Origin: an uncultured Micavibrio sp. | GTDB taxonomy: Bacteria; Pseudomonadota; Alphaproteobacteria; Micavibrionales; UBA1664 | Direction: 5' to 3' | DNA length: 9,526 nucleotides | Assembly (NCBI GenBank): GCA_937896295.1 | Contig: CALBME010000170.1 | Location: 1-9,526 of the forward strand | Shown: positions 1-6,687 of the stretch, piece after piece | Position numbering within the stretch: the first letter of the stretch is position 1 | How the letters are laid out: every line of letters starts with the position of its first letter | Notes under the pieces: model-generated | What the model saw: only the letters and a program-made list of their open reading frames with translations | The model's database searches: none | Told to the model about the DNA's origin: nothing | Made by a program: the position numbers and the translations under genes

Positions 1-429
1 ATGGTCGCCCCGTCGGGCGAGGGCGCGGAACGTGCGATGAAAATCGCGCTGTCCACCGTGCGCACGCCGATCAGCTATATCAACACGCATGGTACCTCGA
101 CCCCCGTCGGTGACGTGGCAGAACTCGGCGCGATGAAAAAGGTCTTCGCTGATGCCGGCGTCGACATGCCGGCCTATTCGTCGACCAAATCGTTGACCGG
201 TCACTCCCTCGGCGCCGCCGGCGTGCAGGAGGCGATCTACAGCCTGATCATGATGAAAAACAACTTCATCGCGGCGTCCGCCAATATTGAAACCCTCGAC
301 GCGGCTGCCGAAGGTACGCCCGTCGCCCTGAAACGCATTGATAACGTCAAGCATCAGACGGTCCTGTCCAACAGCTTCGGCTTCGGCGGCACCAACGCAA
401 CGCTTGCGATGCAAACCTACGAAAGCTGA
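1..429 (+). CDS. fabB: 3-oxoacyl-ACP synthase I, C-terminal part (5' end outside window)
   Basis: This is the C-terminal 142 residues of a beta-ketoacyl-ACP synthase, the condensing enzyme that elongates acyl-ACP with malonyl-ACP in cytosolic type II fatty-acid synthesis. The frame is open from base 1, and the leading ATG is an internal Met of the conserved MVAPSGEGA stretch, so the true start lies upstream. Two active-site histidines are visible, H30 in NTHGTSTPVGD and H68 in KSLTGHSLGAAG, with the conserved K63. The glycine-rich SNSFGFGGTNATL motif near the end (about residues 123-134) is intact. The wording of these motifs matches FabB more closely than FabF. The stop lies 5 bases before fabI, which implies one transcript. 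In Alphaproteobacteria the usual order is fabA-fabB-fabI, so fabA probably lies just upstream; this is inferred. Confidence 0.95.
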   Translation: MVAPSGEGAERAMKIALSTVRTPISYINTHGTSTPVGDVAELGAMKKVFADAGVDMPAYSSTKSLTGHSLGAAGVQEAIYSLIMMKNNFIAASANIETLDAAAEGTPVALKRIDNVKHQTVLSNSFGFGGTNATLAMQTYES

Positions 430-434
430 TTGAA

Positions 435-1241
435 ATGAGCGTATCCGGTTTAATGAAGGGTAAGCGCGGCCTCATCATGGGTGTGGCCAACGACGCTTCC
501 ATCGCCTGGGGCATTGCCCAGTCGCTGCACCATGCGGGCGCCGAACTGGCGTTCACGTATATGGGCGATCCCATTCTCAAACGTCTCGAGCCGCTGGCGA
601 AGGAAGTAAAATCCGATACGCTGATCGCCTGCGACGTTTCGGACGAGGGGTCGATTGACGCCGCGTTCGATGCGCTGTCCAAAAAATGGGGTCATATCGA
701 TTTCCTTGTTCATTCGGTCGCGTTTTCCGACAAGAATGAACTTAAAGGTCGCTTTCTCGATACATCGCTGGCCAACTTCACCAAGACGATGCAGATCAGC
801 TGCTATTCCTATACCTCGTGTCTGCGCCGCGCTGTGCCGCTGATGAAAAACGGCGGCGCTGCGATTACGCTGACCTATTACGGCGCGCAGAAAGTCATGC
901 CGTCCTACAACGTGATGGGCGTGGCCAAGGCCGCGCTTGAGGCGTCGGTCAAATATTTGGCCGCCGATCTGGGTCCGCAGAATATCCGCGTCAACGCGCT
1001 GTCGGCAGGTCCCATGCGCACGCTGGCTGGTTCCGCCATTGGCGGCGCGCGTGCCACGTTCCGCACAGCGATCGACACAAGCCCCCTTAAACGCCCGATG
1101 ACGCTTGAGGATATCGGCGGCTCGGCCCTGTATCTGCTCTCGAACCTGTCGAACGGCGTAACCGGCGAAATTCATTATGTCGATGGCGGCTACAACGTGA
1201 TGGGCATGAAAAAGCCTGATTTAGTCACAAGTGATGATTGA
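435..1241 (+). CDS. fabI: Enoyl-[acyl-carrier-protein] reductase, FabI type
   Basis: This 268-aa enzyme reduces trans-2-enoyl-ACP with NAD(P)H, the last step of each fatty-acid elongation cycle. It is a Rossmann-fold short-chain reductase with the divergent FabI motifs. The nucleotide-binding stretch GVANDASIAWGIA lies at about residues 16-28. The catalytic signature is Y148, Y158 and K165, with Y158 and K165 in the Y-x6-K spacing typical of FabI. SAGPMRTLA follows at about 190-198, and the C-terminal HYVDGGYNVMG segment is present. Length is normal for the family. The residue matching E. coli Gly93 in the inhibitor pocket is Ala96 (HSVAF), a common natural variant, so drug resistance cannot be read from it. 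The ATG at 435 follows the fabB stop by 5 bases without a strong Shine-Dalgarno sequence, so translational coupling is likely. Confidence 0.97.
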   Translation: MSVSGLMKGKRGLIMGVANDASIAWGIAQSLHHAGAELAFTYMGDPILKRLEPLAKEVKSDTLIACDVSDEGSIDAAFDALSKKWGHIDFLVHSVAFSDKNELKGRFLDTSLANFTKTMQISCYSYTSCLRRAVPLMKNGGAAITLTYYGAQKVMPSYNVMGVAKAALEASVKYLAADLGPQNIRVNALSAGPMRTLAGSAIGGARATFRTAIDTSPLKRPMTLEDIGGSALYLLSNLSNGVTGEIHYVDGGYNVMGMKKPDLVTSDD

Positions 1242-1308
1242 TTTGTTGACCTTGAGCATTACATAACGTAAAGCAATAACAGTGTATTTTCATTGGGTTT
1301 TTTTATGG

Positions 1309-1372
1309 TATAACATATTGATATATAATATAATATTGCCTGTTGACTTTGTGTTAATAAGCATATGTTATA
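1309..1372. repeat. 10-bp perfect inverted repeat, candidate operator pair
   Basis: TATAACATAT at 1309-1318 is the exact reverse complement of ATATGTTATA at 1363-1372. The 44 bases between the arms put the arm centres 54 bp apart, near five helical turns. The right arm overlaps the candidate -10 of the NYN promoter. Two-site binding by a repressor is possible, but the region is so AT-rich that a chance match is also plausible. Confidence 0.35.
1343..1371 (+). promoter_or_regulatory. Candidate promoter of the NYN gene
   Basis: A TTGACT hexamer (1343-1348) is followed after 17 bases by TGTTAT (1366-1371), which matches TATAAT at 4 of 6 positions. Just downstream is an alternative TATAAA (1369-1374) preceded by a TG dinucleotide, as in extended -10 promoters. 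The site lies in the very AT-rich stretch before the NYN gene and upstream of its leader hairpin, so the gene probably has its own promoter rather than relying on fabI read-through. The exact -10 is uncertain. Confidence 0.45.
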
Positions 1373-1387
1373 AAGGTAGTACTTGCT

Positions 1388-1421
1388 CCCCACTGGCTAT
1401 GCCGCGAGGCTCCCAGTGGGG
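1388..1421 (+). promoter_or_regulatory. Strong two-part hairpin in the leader of the NYN gene
   Basis: CCCCACTGG (1388-1396) pairs perfectly with CCAGTGGGG (1413-1421) to give 9 bp. Inside an asymmetric internal loop, GCC (1401-1403) and GGC (1408-1410) close a GCGA tetraloop of the GNRA class. The structure ends 9 bases before the GAGGGG ribosome binding site (1431-1436) and 18 bases before the ATG. The TTATTATTT that follows is not a clean U-tract, so termination is possible but not obvious. The first arm (TCCCC, 1387-1391) could instead pair with GGGGA of the ribosome binding site (1433-1437), an alternative fold that would hide it. Confidence 0.6.
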
Positions 1422-1439
1422 TTATTATTTGAGGGGAAT

Positions 1440-2054
1440 ATGCAAGAGCCTAAAGCTAAAAAGGCTATAGGATTTTTTGACGGGCAAAATCTGTACATGC
1501 ACGCGAAAGATGCTTTCGGCTACCACTACCCAAACTACGATCCCAAAAAACTATTTGAAGCGATATGTGCTGAGAATGGATGGACACCGCACGCTGTAAG
1601 ATTTTACACAGGCGTACCCTCAGTGACTAAAGATCCTTTTTGGCACAATTTCTGGACGCGCAAACTTTTAGCAATGCGTAGATCCGGCATAATGGTAGAA
1701 AGTAGACCTCTTCGTTATCGTTCTACTGAAACAATCCTTCCCGATGGAAGTAATCAAGTTACAGAGACGCCTACAGAAAAAGGTATCGATATAAGAATTG
1801 CCTTGGACATCATAAGGTTGGCTTTAGATGATAGGTTTGATGTAGGGGTAATTTTTAGCCAAGATCAAGATTTGGCCGAAGTGGTAAAAGAAGTTGTTCA
1901 AATATCTAACAGTCAAAAACGCTGGATTAGATTAGCTTCTGCTTATCCCGCAGGTACAAAGGCTTCTGCTGGTCGAGGAATCAATGGCACCGACTGGATC
2001 AAAATCGAAAAGACGCTATACGATACCTGTTTAGACCCCAGGGACTACAGATAA
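1440..2054 (+). CDS. NYN-domain (PIN-like, LabA/DUF88-type) putative endoribonuclease
   Basis: This predicted soluble 204-aa protein has the NYN fold, a PIN-like metal-dependent nuclease domain. The acidic signatures are all present: FFDGQN with D14 and N17 near the start, EKGIDI with E113 and D117, and FSQDQDL with D142 and D144. The C-terminal INGTDWIKI and DPRDYR stretches are, as I remember the family, typical of a widespread bacterial subgroup. RNase activity is inferred from the family and its target is unknown. The ATG at 1440 has a GAGGGG Shine-Dalgarno at 1431-1436; an in-frame TTG at 1383 was rejected because it lies before the leader hairpin and has no ribosome binding site. The gene is AT-rich and uses AGA and ATA codons freely, unlike its neighbours, which suggests horizontal transfer. 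No toxin or antitoxin partner gene is adjacent. Confidence 0.85.
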   Translation: MQEPKAKKAIGFFDGQNLYMHAKDAFGYHYPNYDPKKLFEAICAENGWTPHAVRFYTGVPSVTKDPFWHNFWTRKLLAMRRSGIMVESRPLRYRSTETILPDGSNQVTETPTEKGIDIRIALDIIRLALDDRFDVGVIFSQDQDLAEVVKEVVQISNSQKRWIRLASAYPAGTKASAGRGINGTDWIKIEKTLYDTCLDPRDYR

Positions 2055-2807
2055 TTAATGCCGCGTGACGACACTCTCGATCACATCGGGCACGTCCGTG
2101 AACACGCCGTCCACACCCCATGAAAACAGGGTCCGCGCGCGCATCGGGTCGTTGATGGTATAGGCCAGCAGGCCCCGCCCGGTTTCAATATACGCCTCCA
2201 CCGCCTCGCGCGTCAGGCTCATGTCCCGCCCGTCGATATTGATGGTGGCAACGTCGAGGTATTCGGCCAGTTCCTGCCAGTTTTTCAACGGCTCGTCGAT
2301 CAGCAGGCCGCGGTTCCATTCCGGCGCCATGTCCAGCGCGGTTTCAAGGCTCACATGCTGAAAACTGGAGATCAGCAGTTTTTCCGGATCGTCCCAGATG
2401 CGGCTCAAGACGTCCAGCGCGGCTTCCGCCGTTTCAACTTCGCGTCCCGCGGTGGGTTTGATTTCAAGGTTAAGCCCAAGGTCGTGCTTGAGGATGACGT
2501 CGATGGCTTCTTCCAGCGTCGGAATCTTGGCGGTCGCAAAACTGTCCGCGTACCACGACCCCGCATCCAGATCGACCAGGTCCTTGTACAGCGTATCGGC
2601 CATGTTGCCCGCGCCGTTGGTCGTGCGCTCCAGCGTGTCGTCATGGAAGATCACCGGCACCAGATCTTTTGTCAGCATGACGTCGATTTCAACCCATTTG
2701 ACGCCCATGTCGGCGGCGGTCTGAATGCTTTCGATCGTGTTCTCGGGCGCATAGCCGCACGCACCGCGATGACCGATGATGGAGGGCAGTTTCAGGGCTT
2801 TACGCAT
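2055..2807 (-). CDS. Glycerophosphodiester phosphodiesterase (cytosolic GDPD)
   Basis: This 250-aa enzyme hydrolyses glycerophosphodiesters, released by phospholipid deacylation, to sn-glycerol-3-phosphate and an alcohol. The TIM-barrel GDPD signature is complete: IGHRG with catalytic H13, PENT with metal ligand E22, EIDV with E40 and D42, FHDDTLERTTNG with second catalytic H55, and LEIKP with E115. SSFQ, YTIND and GVDGVFTDVP follow in the usual order. No signal peptide is seen, so it is probably cytosolic. The ATG at 2807 follows an AAGGA ribosome binding site; the frame stays open another 75 codons upstream, but that stretch overlaps the preceding gene and does not look like GDPD. It is probably the last gene of an operon with two unrecognised paralogues, 76 bases upstream. 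That gap holds an imperfect hairpin (GATGGC 2831-2836 with GCCATC 2854-2859). Its stop codon directly abuts the NYN stop. Confidence 0.93.
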   Translation of the reverse strand: MRKALKLPSIIGHRGACGYAPENTIESIQTAADMGVKWVEIDVMLTKDLVPVIFHDDTLERTTNGAGNMADTLYKDLVDLDAGSWYADSFATAKIPTLEEAIDVILKHDLGLNLEIKPTAGREVETAEAALDVLSRIWDDPEKLLISSFQHVSLETALDMAPEWNRGLLIDEPLKNWQELAEYLDVATINIDGRDMSLTREAVEAYIETGRGLLAYTINDPMRARTLFSWGVDGVFTDVPDVIESVVTRH

Positions 2808-2883
2808 GCTGTTCCTTTCAGATCTTTCCAGATGGCAAGGATATAGCGCGCCAGCCATCCGGAAAAGGGGGGCAGGAGGACAC

Positions 2884-3507
2884 TTACGCCATGCGGGGCA
2901 GGGGTGATCCGGCGGATACGCCCAGCCTGCGGTCGGGACGGCCGATTTTCTGAAACCCGTTTGCCTCGAGAATCTGGCTGACCAGCCCGAAATCAACGCT
3001 GCTGCCGTGCATGATATCGCCGGTAACTTCACCTATCATGCGCAGCATCGTCTCCGCCTGTGCCTGACTGCCGGGGCCGGCAAGGCCCATCATGTGTCCG
3101 TATGACTGTGTGGCACGTCCTGCCACGAACACCAGTTTCAGCTCATTGCCCAGGCCGCAGACATAGATTTTCGCAGCCGGCACAAGCTGCAGATTGTCAT
3201 TGGCGGCGCCCTGATCGGTCAGGGAGCTGCGCCCGGCACGAACAACACCGACTTCGATATTGCTTTCGGCAATGCCGTTATAACGCGTGGCGATCTGATA
3301 ATAAAAATTATCGGCTAAAAGGACGTTGCGCACGCGCACCGGGCTTGTTCTTTGCGTGTAGACAATTTCCTCGTCCAGCATGTGTTGCCGCATGCGCACG
3401 GTGAAGGGGGCGCCGCTGACCTTGGCCCATAGCGCCTGAAGGCGGCTCGGCACGATATCGACATTCAGGGCCTTGCTGACGGCGTCGCGTGAAAAGGTGA
3501 ATTGCAT
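2884..3507 (-). CDS. Unrecognised protein, paralogue of the upstream gene (copy A)
   Basis: I do not recognise this 207-aa protein's family. It has no signal peptide, no clear membrane segment and no catalytic motif I know. It aligns over its whole length with the product of the next gene upstream: FSRDAVSKALNVDIVP against FSREDFAALLTTDIMP at the start, VRNVLLADNFYYQIATRY against ARDLIAGSAYYRISNTY in the middle, LVPAAKIYV against LLPYARVVL, and a C-terminal helix-like segment around MIGEVTGDI. This copy has an insert rich in Gly, Met and Gln at about residues 135-155 and a basic C-terminal tail. The ATG at 3507 is preceded only by a weak purine stretch, and 31 bases separate it from the upstream paralogue, so translation probably depends on operon read-through. 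PilZ-like or other small beta-rich folds are possible but unsupported. Confidence 0.75.
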   Translation of the reverse strand: MQFTFSRDAVSKALNVDIVPSRLQALWAKVSGAPFTVRMRQHMLDEEIVYTQRTSPVRVRNVLLADNFYYQIATRYNGIAESNIEVGVVRAGRSSLTDQGAANDNLQLVPAAKIYVCGLGNELKLVFVAGRATQSYGHMMGLAGPGSQAQAETMLRMIGEVTGDIMHGSSVDFGLVSQILEANGFQKIGRPDRRLGVSAGSPLPRMA

Positions 3508-3538
3508 GAATATATTCTTTCTTGGACTGTTAGGGCGG

Positions 3539-4183
3539 TTATGCGCTGTGGCGATAGGAAGCGATCCCCTTGGGCTGGCTCGCCTTCAGAAGGTGCCAGC
3601 GCAGGTGATCGAAACGCACGTCTTCCTGCGCACGAATTTTTGTAACTGTTTTCCCGATGACATGAAAAACACAGCGCATGGATTTACGTTCTGCGGCATT
3701 CATCTCCTGCGGGTCGATGGGGCCGGTAACGTTCTGCCCGTCCAGCGCAATGTCGAACAGAATGTTGGAACGTTTCATGAAATCCAGAACGACGCGTGCA
3801 TACGGAAGCAAGCTGCACACGGTTTCGTGCTGATGCAGCTCTGCGTGCGGTTCATGGATGTGCGTATCGATCGGCGTGGGCGCAACGACGCGCCCGATTT
3901 CTAGTTGTGCCGATGCGTACGTATTGGAAATGCGGTAATACGCGCTGCCTGCGATAAGGTCGCGCGCAATATGTGCAGTCTGTTTACCGCGGTAATGCAT
4001 TTCGCCCGCGCGGCGGTTCTGGCCGATGCGGACAGAATAAAACGCGTTGCTGACAACATCGCGCGGCAGCACGGGCGCGGCACGGCGTACCACATGCACG
4101 TCCCAGAGCTGTTTCAACGCGCCCGGCATAATGTCGGTTGTCAGCAATGCGGCAAAATCTTCACGCGAAAAATGGACTGGCAA
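3539..4183 (-). CDS. Unrecognised protein, paralogue of the downstream gene (copy B), TTG start
   Basis: I do not recognise this 214-aa protein either. No signal peptide or transmembrane segment is evident. It is the diverged tandem partner of copy A, sharing the FSRE start, the DIMP turn, the YYRISNTYASAQLEIGRV block (A has YYQIATRYNGIAESNIEVGVV) and the hydrophobic VFHVIGKTVTKI helix. A His-rich stretch at about residues 108-120 (IDTHIHEPHAELHQH) is unique to this copy and could bind metal, but A has no counterpart. The start is TTG at 4183, chosen because a strong GAGGAG Shine-Dalgarno (4193-4198) lies 9 bases upstream and because the N-terminus then aligns with that of A. It is probably the first gene of the three-gene operon ending in GDPD. 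It follows the pnp terminator. Confidence 0.75.
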   Translation of the reverse strand: MPVHFSREDFAALLTTDIMPGALKQLWDVHVVRRAAPVLPRDVVSNAFYSVRIGQNRRAGEMHYRGKQTAHIARDLIAGSAYYRISNTYASAQLEIGRVVAPTPIDTHIHEPHAELHQHETVCSLLPYARVVLDFMKRSNILFDIALDGQNVTGPIDPQEMNAAERKSMRCVFHVIGKTVTKIRAQEDVRFDHLRWHLLKASQPKGIASYRHSA

Positions 4184-4192
4184 GGGCGCTGT

Positions 4193-4198
4193 CTCCTC
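4193..4198 (-). promoter_or_regulatory. Strong Shine-Dalgarno deciding a TTG start
   Basis: On the minus strand GAGGAG precedes the TTG codon at 4183 by 9 bases. This spacing, plus the alignment of the resulting N-terminus with the paralogue's ATG-initiated N-terminus, decides the start of copy B. Confidence 0.7.
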
Positions 4199-4237
4199 AA
4201 GGGATCGGAAATCTACGCCCGCACCAAAAACTGTGCA

Positions 4238-4266
4238 AATAAAAAGTAATTCTTTATAAATAACAA
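4238..4266 (-). promoter_or_regulatory. Candidate promoter of the paralogue-GDPD operon
   Basis: On the minus strand TTGTTA (4261-4266) is followed after 17 bases by TTTATT (4238-4243), each a partial match to the -35 and -10 consensus. The site sits in the AT-rich gap after the pnp terminator, about 55 bases before the TTG start. An overlapping TATAAA (4253-4258) is an alternative -10 without a good -35. Confidence 0.3.
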
Positions 4267-4300
4267 AGATTAAAAGGTTTGAACTTGGTTTAGCCGCAAA

Positions 4301-4328
4301 ACAAAACCCGCGCCTTAAAGGGCGCGGG
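4301..4328 (-). terminator. Rho-independent terminator of pnp
   Basis: Read on the minus strand, CCCGCGCC (4321-4328) and GGCGCGGG (4307-4314) form a perfect 8-bp GC stem with a 6-base loop, followed by TTTTGTTTT. It begins 26 bases after the pnp stop. A T-run also follows on the plus strand (4336-4341), so the element could work in both directions, although no plus-strand gene reads into it. Confidence 0.85.
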
Positions 4329-4354
4329 CTTCGAATTTTTTAAAGAGAGAGCGA

Positions 4355-6499
4355 TCAGGCAGCCTGTTCGTCTTCGCCTTTGGATTCTTTTTTCGGCAGT
4401 TCGATTTCAAGGCCGGTGGCCTGGTCGACACGCTTCATGGAAAGCTTCACTTTACCGCGCTCGTCAAAGCCGATCAGTTTCACTTTCACGACATCGCCTT
4501 CCTTGACGACATCGGTCGTCTTGGCGACGCGTGCGGCAGCCAGTTCCGAAATATGGACCAGGCCGTCTTTGGCACCCATGAAGTTGACGAAGGCGCCGAA
4601 GTCGGCGGTCTTCACAACTTTACCGGTGTAGATTTTGCCCAGTTCCGGTTCTTCCGTGATCGACTTGATCATGTTGATGGCGATGTCAGCGGACTCGGTG
4701 CTGGTCGCGGCAACCTTGATCGTGCCATCGTCTTCGATGTCGACCTTGGCGCCCGATTTTTCGCAGATGTCGCGAATGACCTTGCCGCCCGTGCCGATGA
4801 CTTCGCGGATCTTGTCGACCGGAATTTTCAGGACCGTCATCTTCGGTGCCGTGTCGCGCACGTCCGAACGGGCGGTTTTGATGGCCTTCGCCATTTCGCC
4901 CAGGATGTGGATACGGCCTTTTTGGGCCTGTGCCAGTGCGATCTTCATGATCTCTTCGGTGATCGAAGTGATCTTGATGTCCATCTGCAGTGCGGTGACG
5001 CCTTTTTCGGTGCCGGCCACTTTGAAGTCCATGTCGCCCAGGTGATCTTCATCGCCCAGGATGTCCGAGAGGACGGCGAATTTCTCGCCTTCCTTGATCA
5101 GGCCCATGGCGATACCGGCAACCGGTGCACCCAGCGGAACGCCGGCGTCCATGAGGGCCAGCGAAGAACCGCAGACCGTTGCCATCGACGACGAACCGTT
5201 CGATTCCGTGATTTCCGATACAACGCGCAGCGTGTACGGGAATTCATCGGCTTTCGGCAGCATCGGGTGGATGGCGCGCCATGCCAGTTTGCCGTGGCCG
5301 ATTTCGCGGCGGCCGGGGCTGCTCATGCGGCTGACTTCACCGACCGAGAAACCGGGGAAGTTGTAGTGCAGCAGGAAGTTCTCGTGGTATTCGCCCTCGA
5401 GCACGTCCATCAGCTGTTCGTCCTGGCCGGTGCCAAGCGTGGTGACGACCAGCGCCTGGGTTTCGCCGCGGGTGAACAGGGCCGAACCGTGGGTGCGCGG
5501 CAATACGCCGGCTTCCGCAACAATCTGGCGGATATCGACCGTGGTGCGGCCATCGATGCGTTTGCCGGTCTCAAGAATGGCGGTACGGACGATTTCACCT
5601 TCCAGTTTGTGGAACAGCGATCCGACCAGTTCTTTCGGCGTTTCTTCGGTGGCGTACTTGGTTGTGGCGGCTTCGCGCACCAGGCCGACGGCCTTGTAAC
5701 GCTCGGCCTTGGCGGTGTTGCCATAGGCTTTGACCAGGTCTTTTTCGAAGTCGGCCTTGAGGGCTTTGTACAGGTCTTTGACTTCCTGTTTGACTTCCGG
5801 AACATCCCACGGATCTTTGGCGCACATTTCGGCCAGTTCGATGATGCCCTGAATGACGGGCTGGAAGGCTTTCCAGCCGGCCATGACGGCGCCCAGCATG
5901 ACGTCTTCCGAAAGCTGTTGTGCTTCGGATTCAACCATCAGCACGCCTTCGGTGGTGCCTGCGACGACCAGATCCAGAACGAAGTCTTTTTGCTCGGCAA
6001 GGGTCGGGTTGATGACGTACTGGCCGTCGATGTAACCGACGCGGGCGCCCGCGATCGGGCCCATGAACGGAATACCCGAAATGGTCAGCGCGGCGGAGGA
6101 GCCGATCATCGCGACGATATCCGGGCTGTGGACCATGTCATGGCTGACGACGGTGCAGACGATCTGCACTTCGTTCAGGAATTCTTCCGGGAACAGCGGG
6201 CGGATCGGACGGTCGATCAGGCGGCTGATCAGCGTTTCGCCTTCCGTCGGGCGGCCTTCGCGTTTGTGGAACGAGCCGGGGATGCGGCCGGCAGCATAGA
6301 ATTTTTCGATGTAGTGGACCGACAGGGGAAAGAAGTCCTGGCCGGGTTTGATTTTTTTCGCGCCGACAACGGTGCAGAGGACGGTGGTGCCGCCCATGGA
6401 CGCCATGACGGCGCCGTCAGCCTGGCGGGCGATCTTGCCCGTTTCCAGTACGAGCTTTTTGCCCGCGAAATCGATTTCCTTGCGGAAGACGTTAAACAT
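4355..6499 (-). CDS. pnp: Polyribonucleotide nucleotidyltransferase (PNPase)
   Basis: This 714-aa phosphorolytic 3'-5' exoribonuclease degrades RNA using phosphate and releases nucleoside diphosphates; it acts as a trimer and often joins RNase E in a degradosome. All domains are present in order. The first RNase PH-like domain (about 10-145) contains the FHKREGRP loop. A helical linker follows (about 240-305). The catalytic second RNase PH-like domain (about 315-545) has the phosphate-binding SNGSSSMA at 433-440 and the acidic cluster GDEDHLGDMD at 482-491. The KH domain (about 553-598) carries the IGTGG loop at 568-572, and the S1 domain spans about 620-690. A short acidic/lysine tail ends the protein. 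Length is normal. The ATG at 6499 has an AAGGA ribosome binding site. rpsO, the usual upstream neighbour, is absent; a GNAT gene stands there instead. Confidence 0.98.
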   Translation of the reverse strand: MFNVFRKEIDFAGKKLVLETGKIARQADGAVMASMGGTTVLCTVVGAKKIKPGQDFFPLSVHYIEKFYAAGRIPGSFHKREGRPTEGETLISRLIDRPIRPLFPEEFLNEVQIVCTVVSHDMVHSPDIVAMIGSSAALTISGIPFMGPIAGARVGYIDGQYVINPTLAEQKDFVLDLVVAGTTEGVLMVESEAQQLSEDVMLGAVMAGWKAFQPVIQGIIELAEMCAKDPWDVPEVKQEVKDLYKALKADFEKDLVKAYGNTAKAERYKAVGLVREAATTKYATEETPKELVGSLFHKLEGEIVRTAILETGKRIDGRTTVDIRQIVAEAGVLPRTHGSALFTRGETQALVVTTLGTGQDEQLMDVLEGEYHENFLLHYNFPGFSVGEVSRMSSPGRREIGHGKLAWRAIHPMLPKADEFPYTLRVVSEITESNGSSSMATVCGSSLALMDAGVPLGAPVAGIAMGLIKEGEKFAVLSDILGDEDHLGDMDFKVAGTEKGVTALQMDIKITSITEEIMKIALAQAQKGRIHILGEMAKAIKTARSDVRDTAPKMTVLKIPVDKIREVIGTGGKVIRDICEKSGAKVDIEDDGTIKVAATSTESADIAINMIKSITEEPELGKIYTGKVVKTADFGAFVNFMGAKDGLVHISELAAARVAKTTDVVKEGDVVKVKLIGFDERGKVKLSMKRVDQATGLEIELPKKESKGEDEQAA

Positions 6500-6526
6500 G
6501 TAATTTTCCTTTATGTATACGGCTGT

Positions 6527-6543
6527 CCCGCGACGATCGCGGG
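6527..6543 (-). promoter_or_regulatory. Hairpin in the pnp 5' leader
   Basis: CCCGCG (6527-6532) and CGCGGG (6538-6543) form a perfect 6-bp stem with a 5-base loop, about 15 bases upstream of the pnp ribosome binding site on the minus strand. No U-tract follows it in the pnp direction, so it is not a terminator of the upstream gene. E. coli pnp is autoregulated through a leader stem-loop cut by RNase III; this hairpin is shorter, and any similar role is inference. Confidence 0.4.
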
Positions 6544-6687
6544 TTAAAAAAATGCCGGGCTTTTAAGTGGAGGGACTGCCCCGAACCAAATCAGAGTGGG
6601 TATCGGTGGACGGAGAAAAACAGATCAATAAAAAGCGTCTGTTCTTTTCTGTGCACCGGTATCCGGCCCTCTTTTCAAAAGCCGCGT

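Noticed and set aside
450..1175. 241-codon open frame opposite fabI
   Set aside because: Antisense shadow of a GC-rich gene; R/H/G-rich composition, no family resemblance, and the sense strand is unambiguous FabI.
1274..1304. Run of seven T after fabI as a terminator
   Set aside because: Only a 4-bp CAAT/ATTG stem could be found before the T-run, too weak to call.
1383..1439. TTG at 1383 as the NYN start
   Set aside because: It would translate through the leader hairpin and has no ribosome binding site; the ATG at 1440 has GAGGGG at good spacing and opens just before the first motif.
1242..2060. Integrase, attachment site or terminal repeats of a mobile element around the AT-rich island
   Set aside because: No matching direct or inverted repeats were found by eye at the two edges, and no recombinase gene is present, so the mode of acquisition is unknown.
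2808..3032. 75-residue N-terminal extension of the GDPD frame
   Set aside because: It overlaps copy A in another frame, and the ATG at 2807 has a good ribosome binding site immediately before the GDPD domain.
3473..4249. Plus-strand frames of 114-143 codons opposite the paralogue genes
   Set aside because: Cys/Arg/His-rich shadow translations with no family resemblance; the minus-strand genes are supported by their mutual homology.
4553..6547. 664-codon open frame on the plus strand opposite pnp
   Set aside because: It is the mirror of the pnp codon pattern. The translation has no recognisable domain and a repetitive D/G/A/F-rich composition, while the opposite strand encodes a complete PNPase.
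6565..6600. tRNA-like string on the minus strand (GGTTCGGGGCAGTCCCTCC)
   Set aside because: The T-arm stem and loop lengths do not fit, and no acceptor, D or anticodon arms could be drawn around it.
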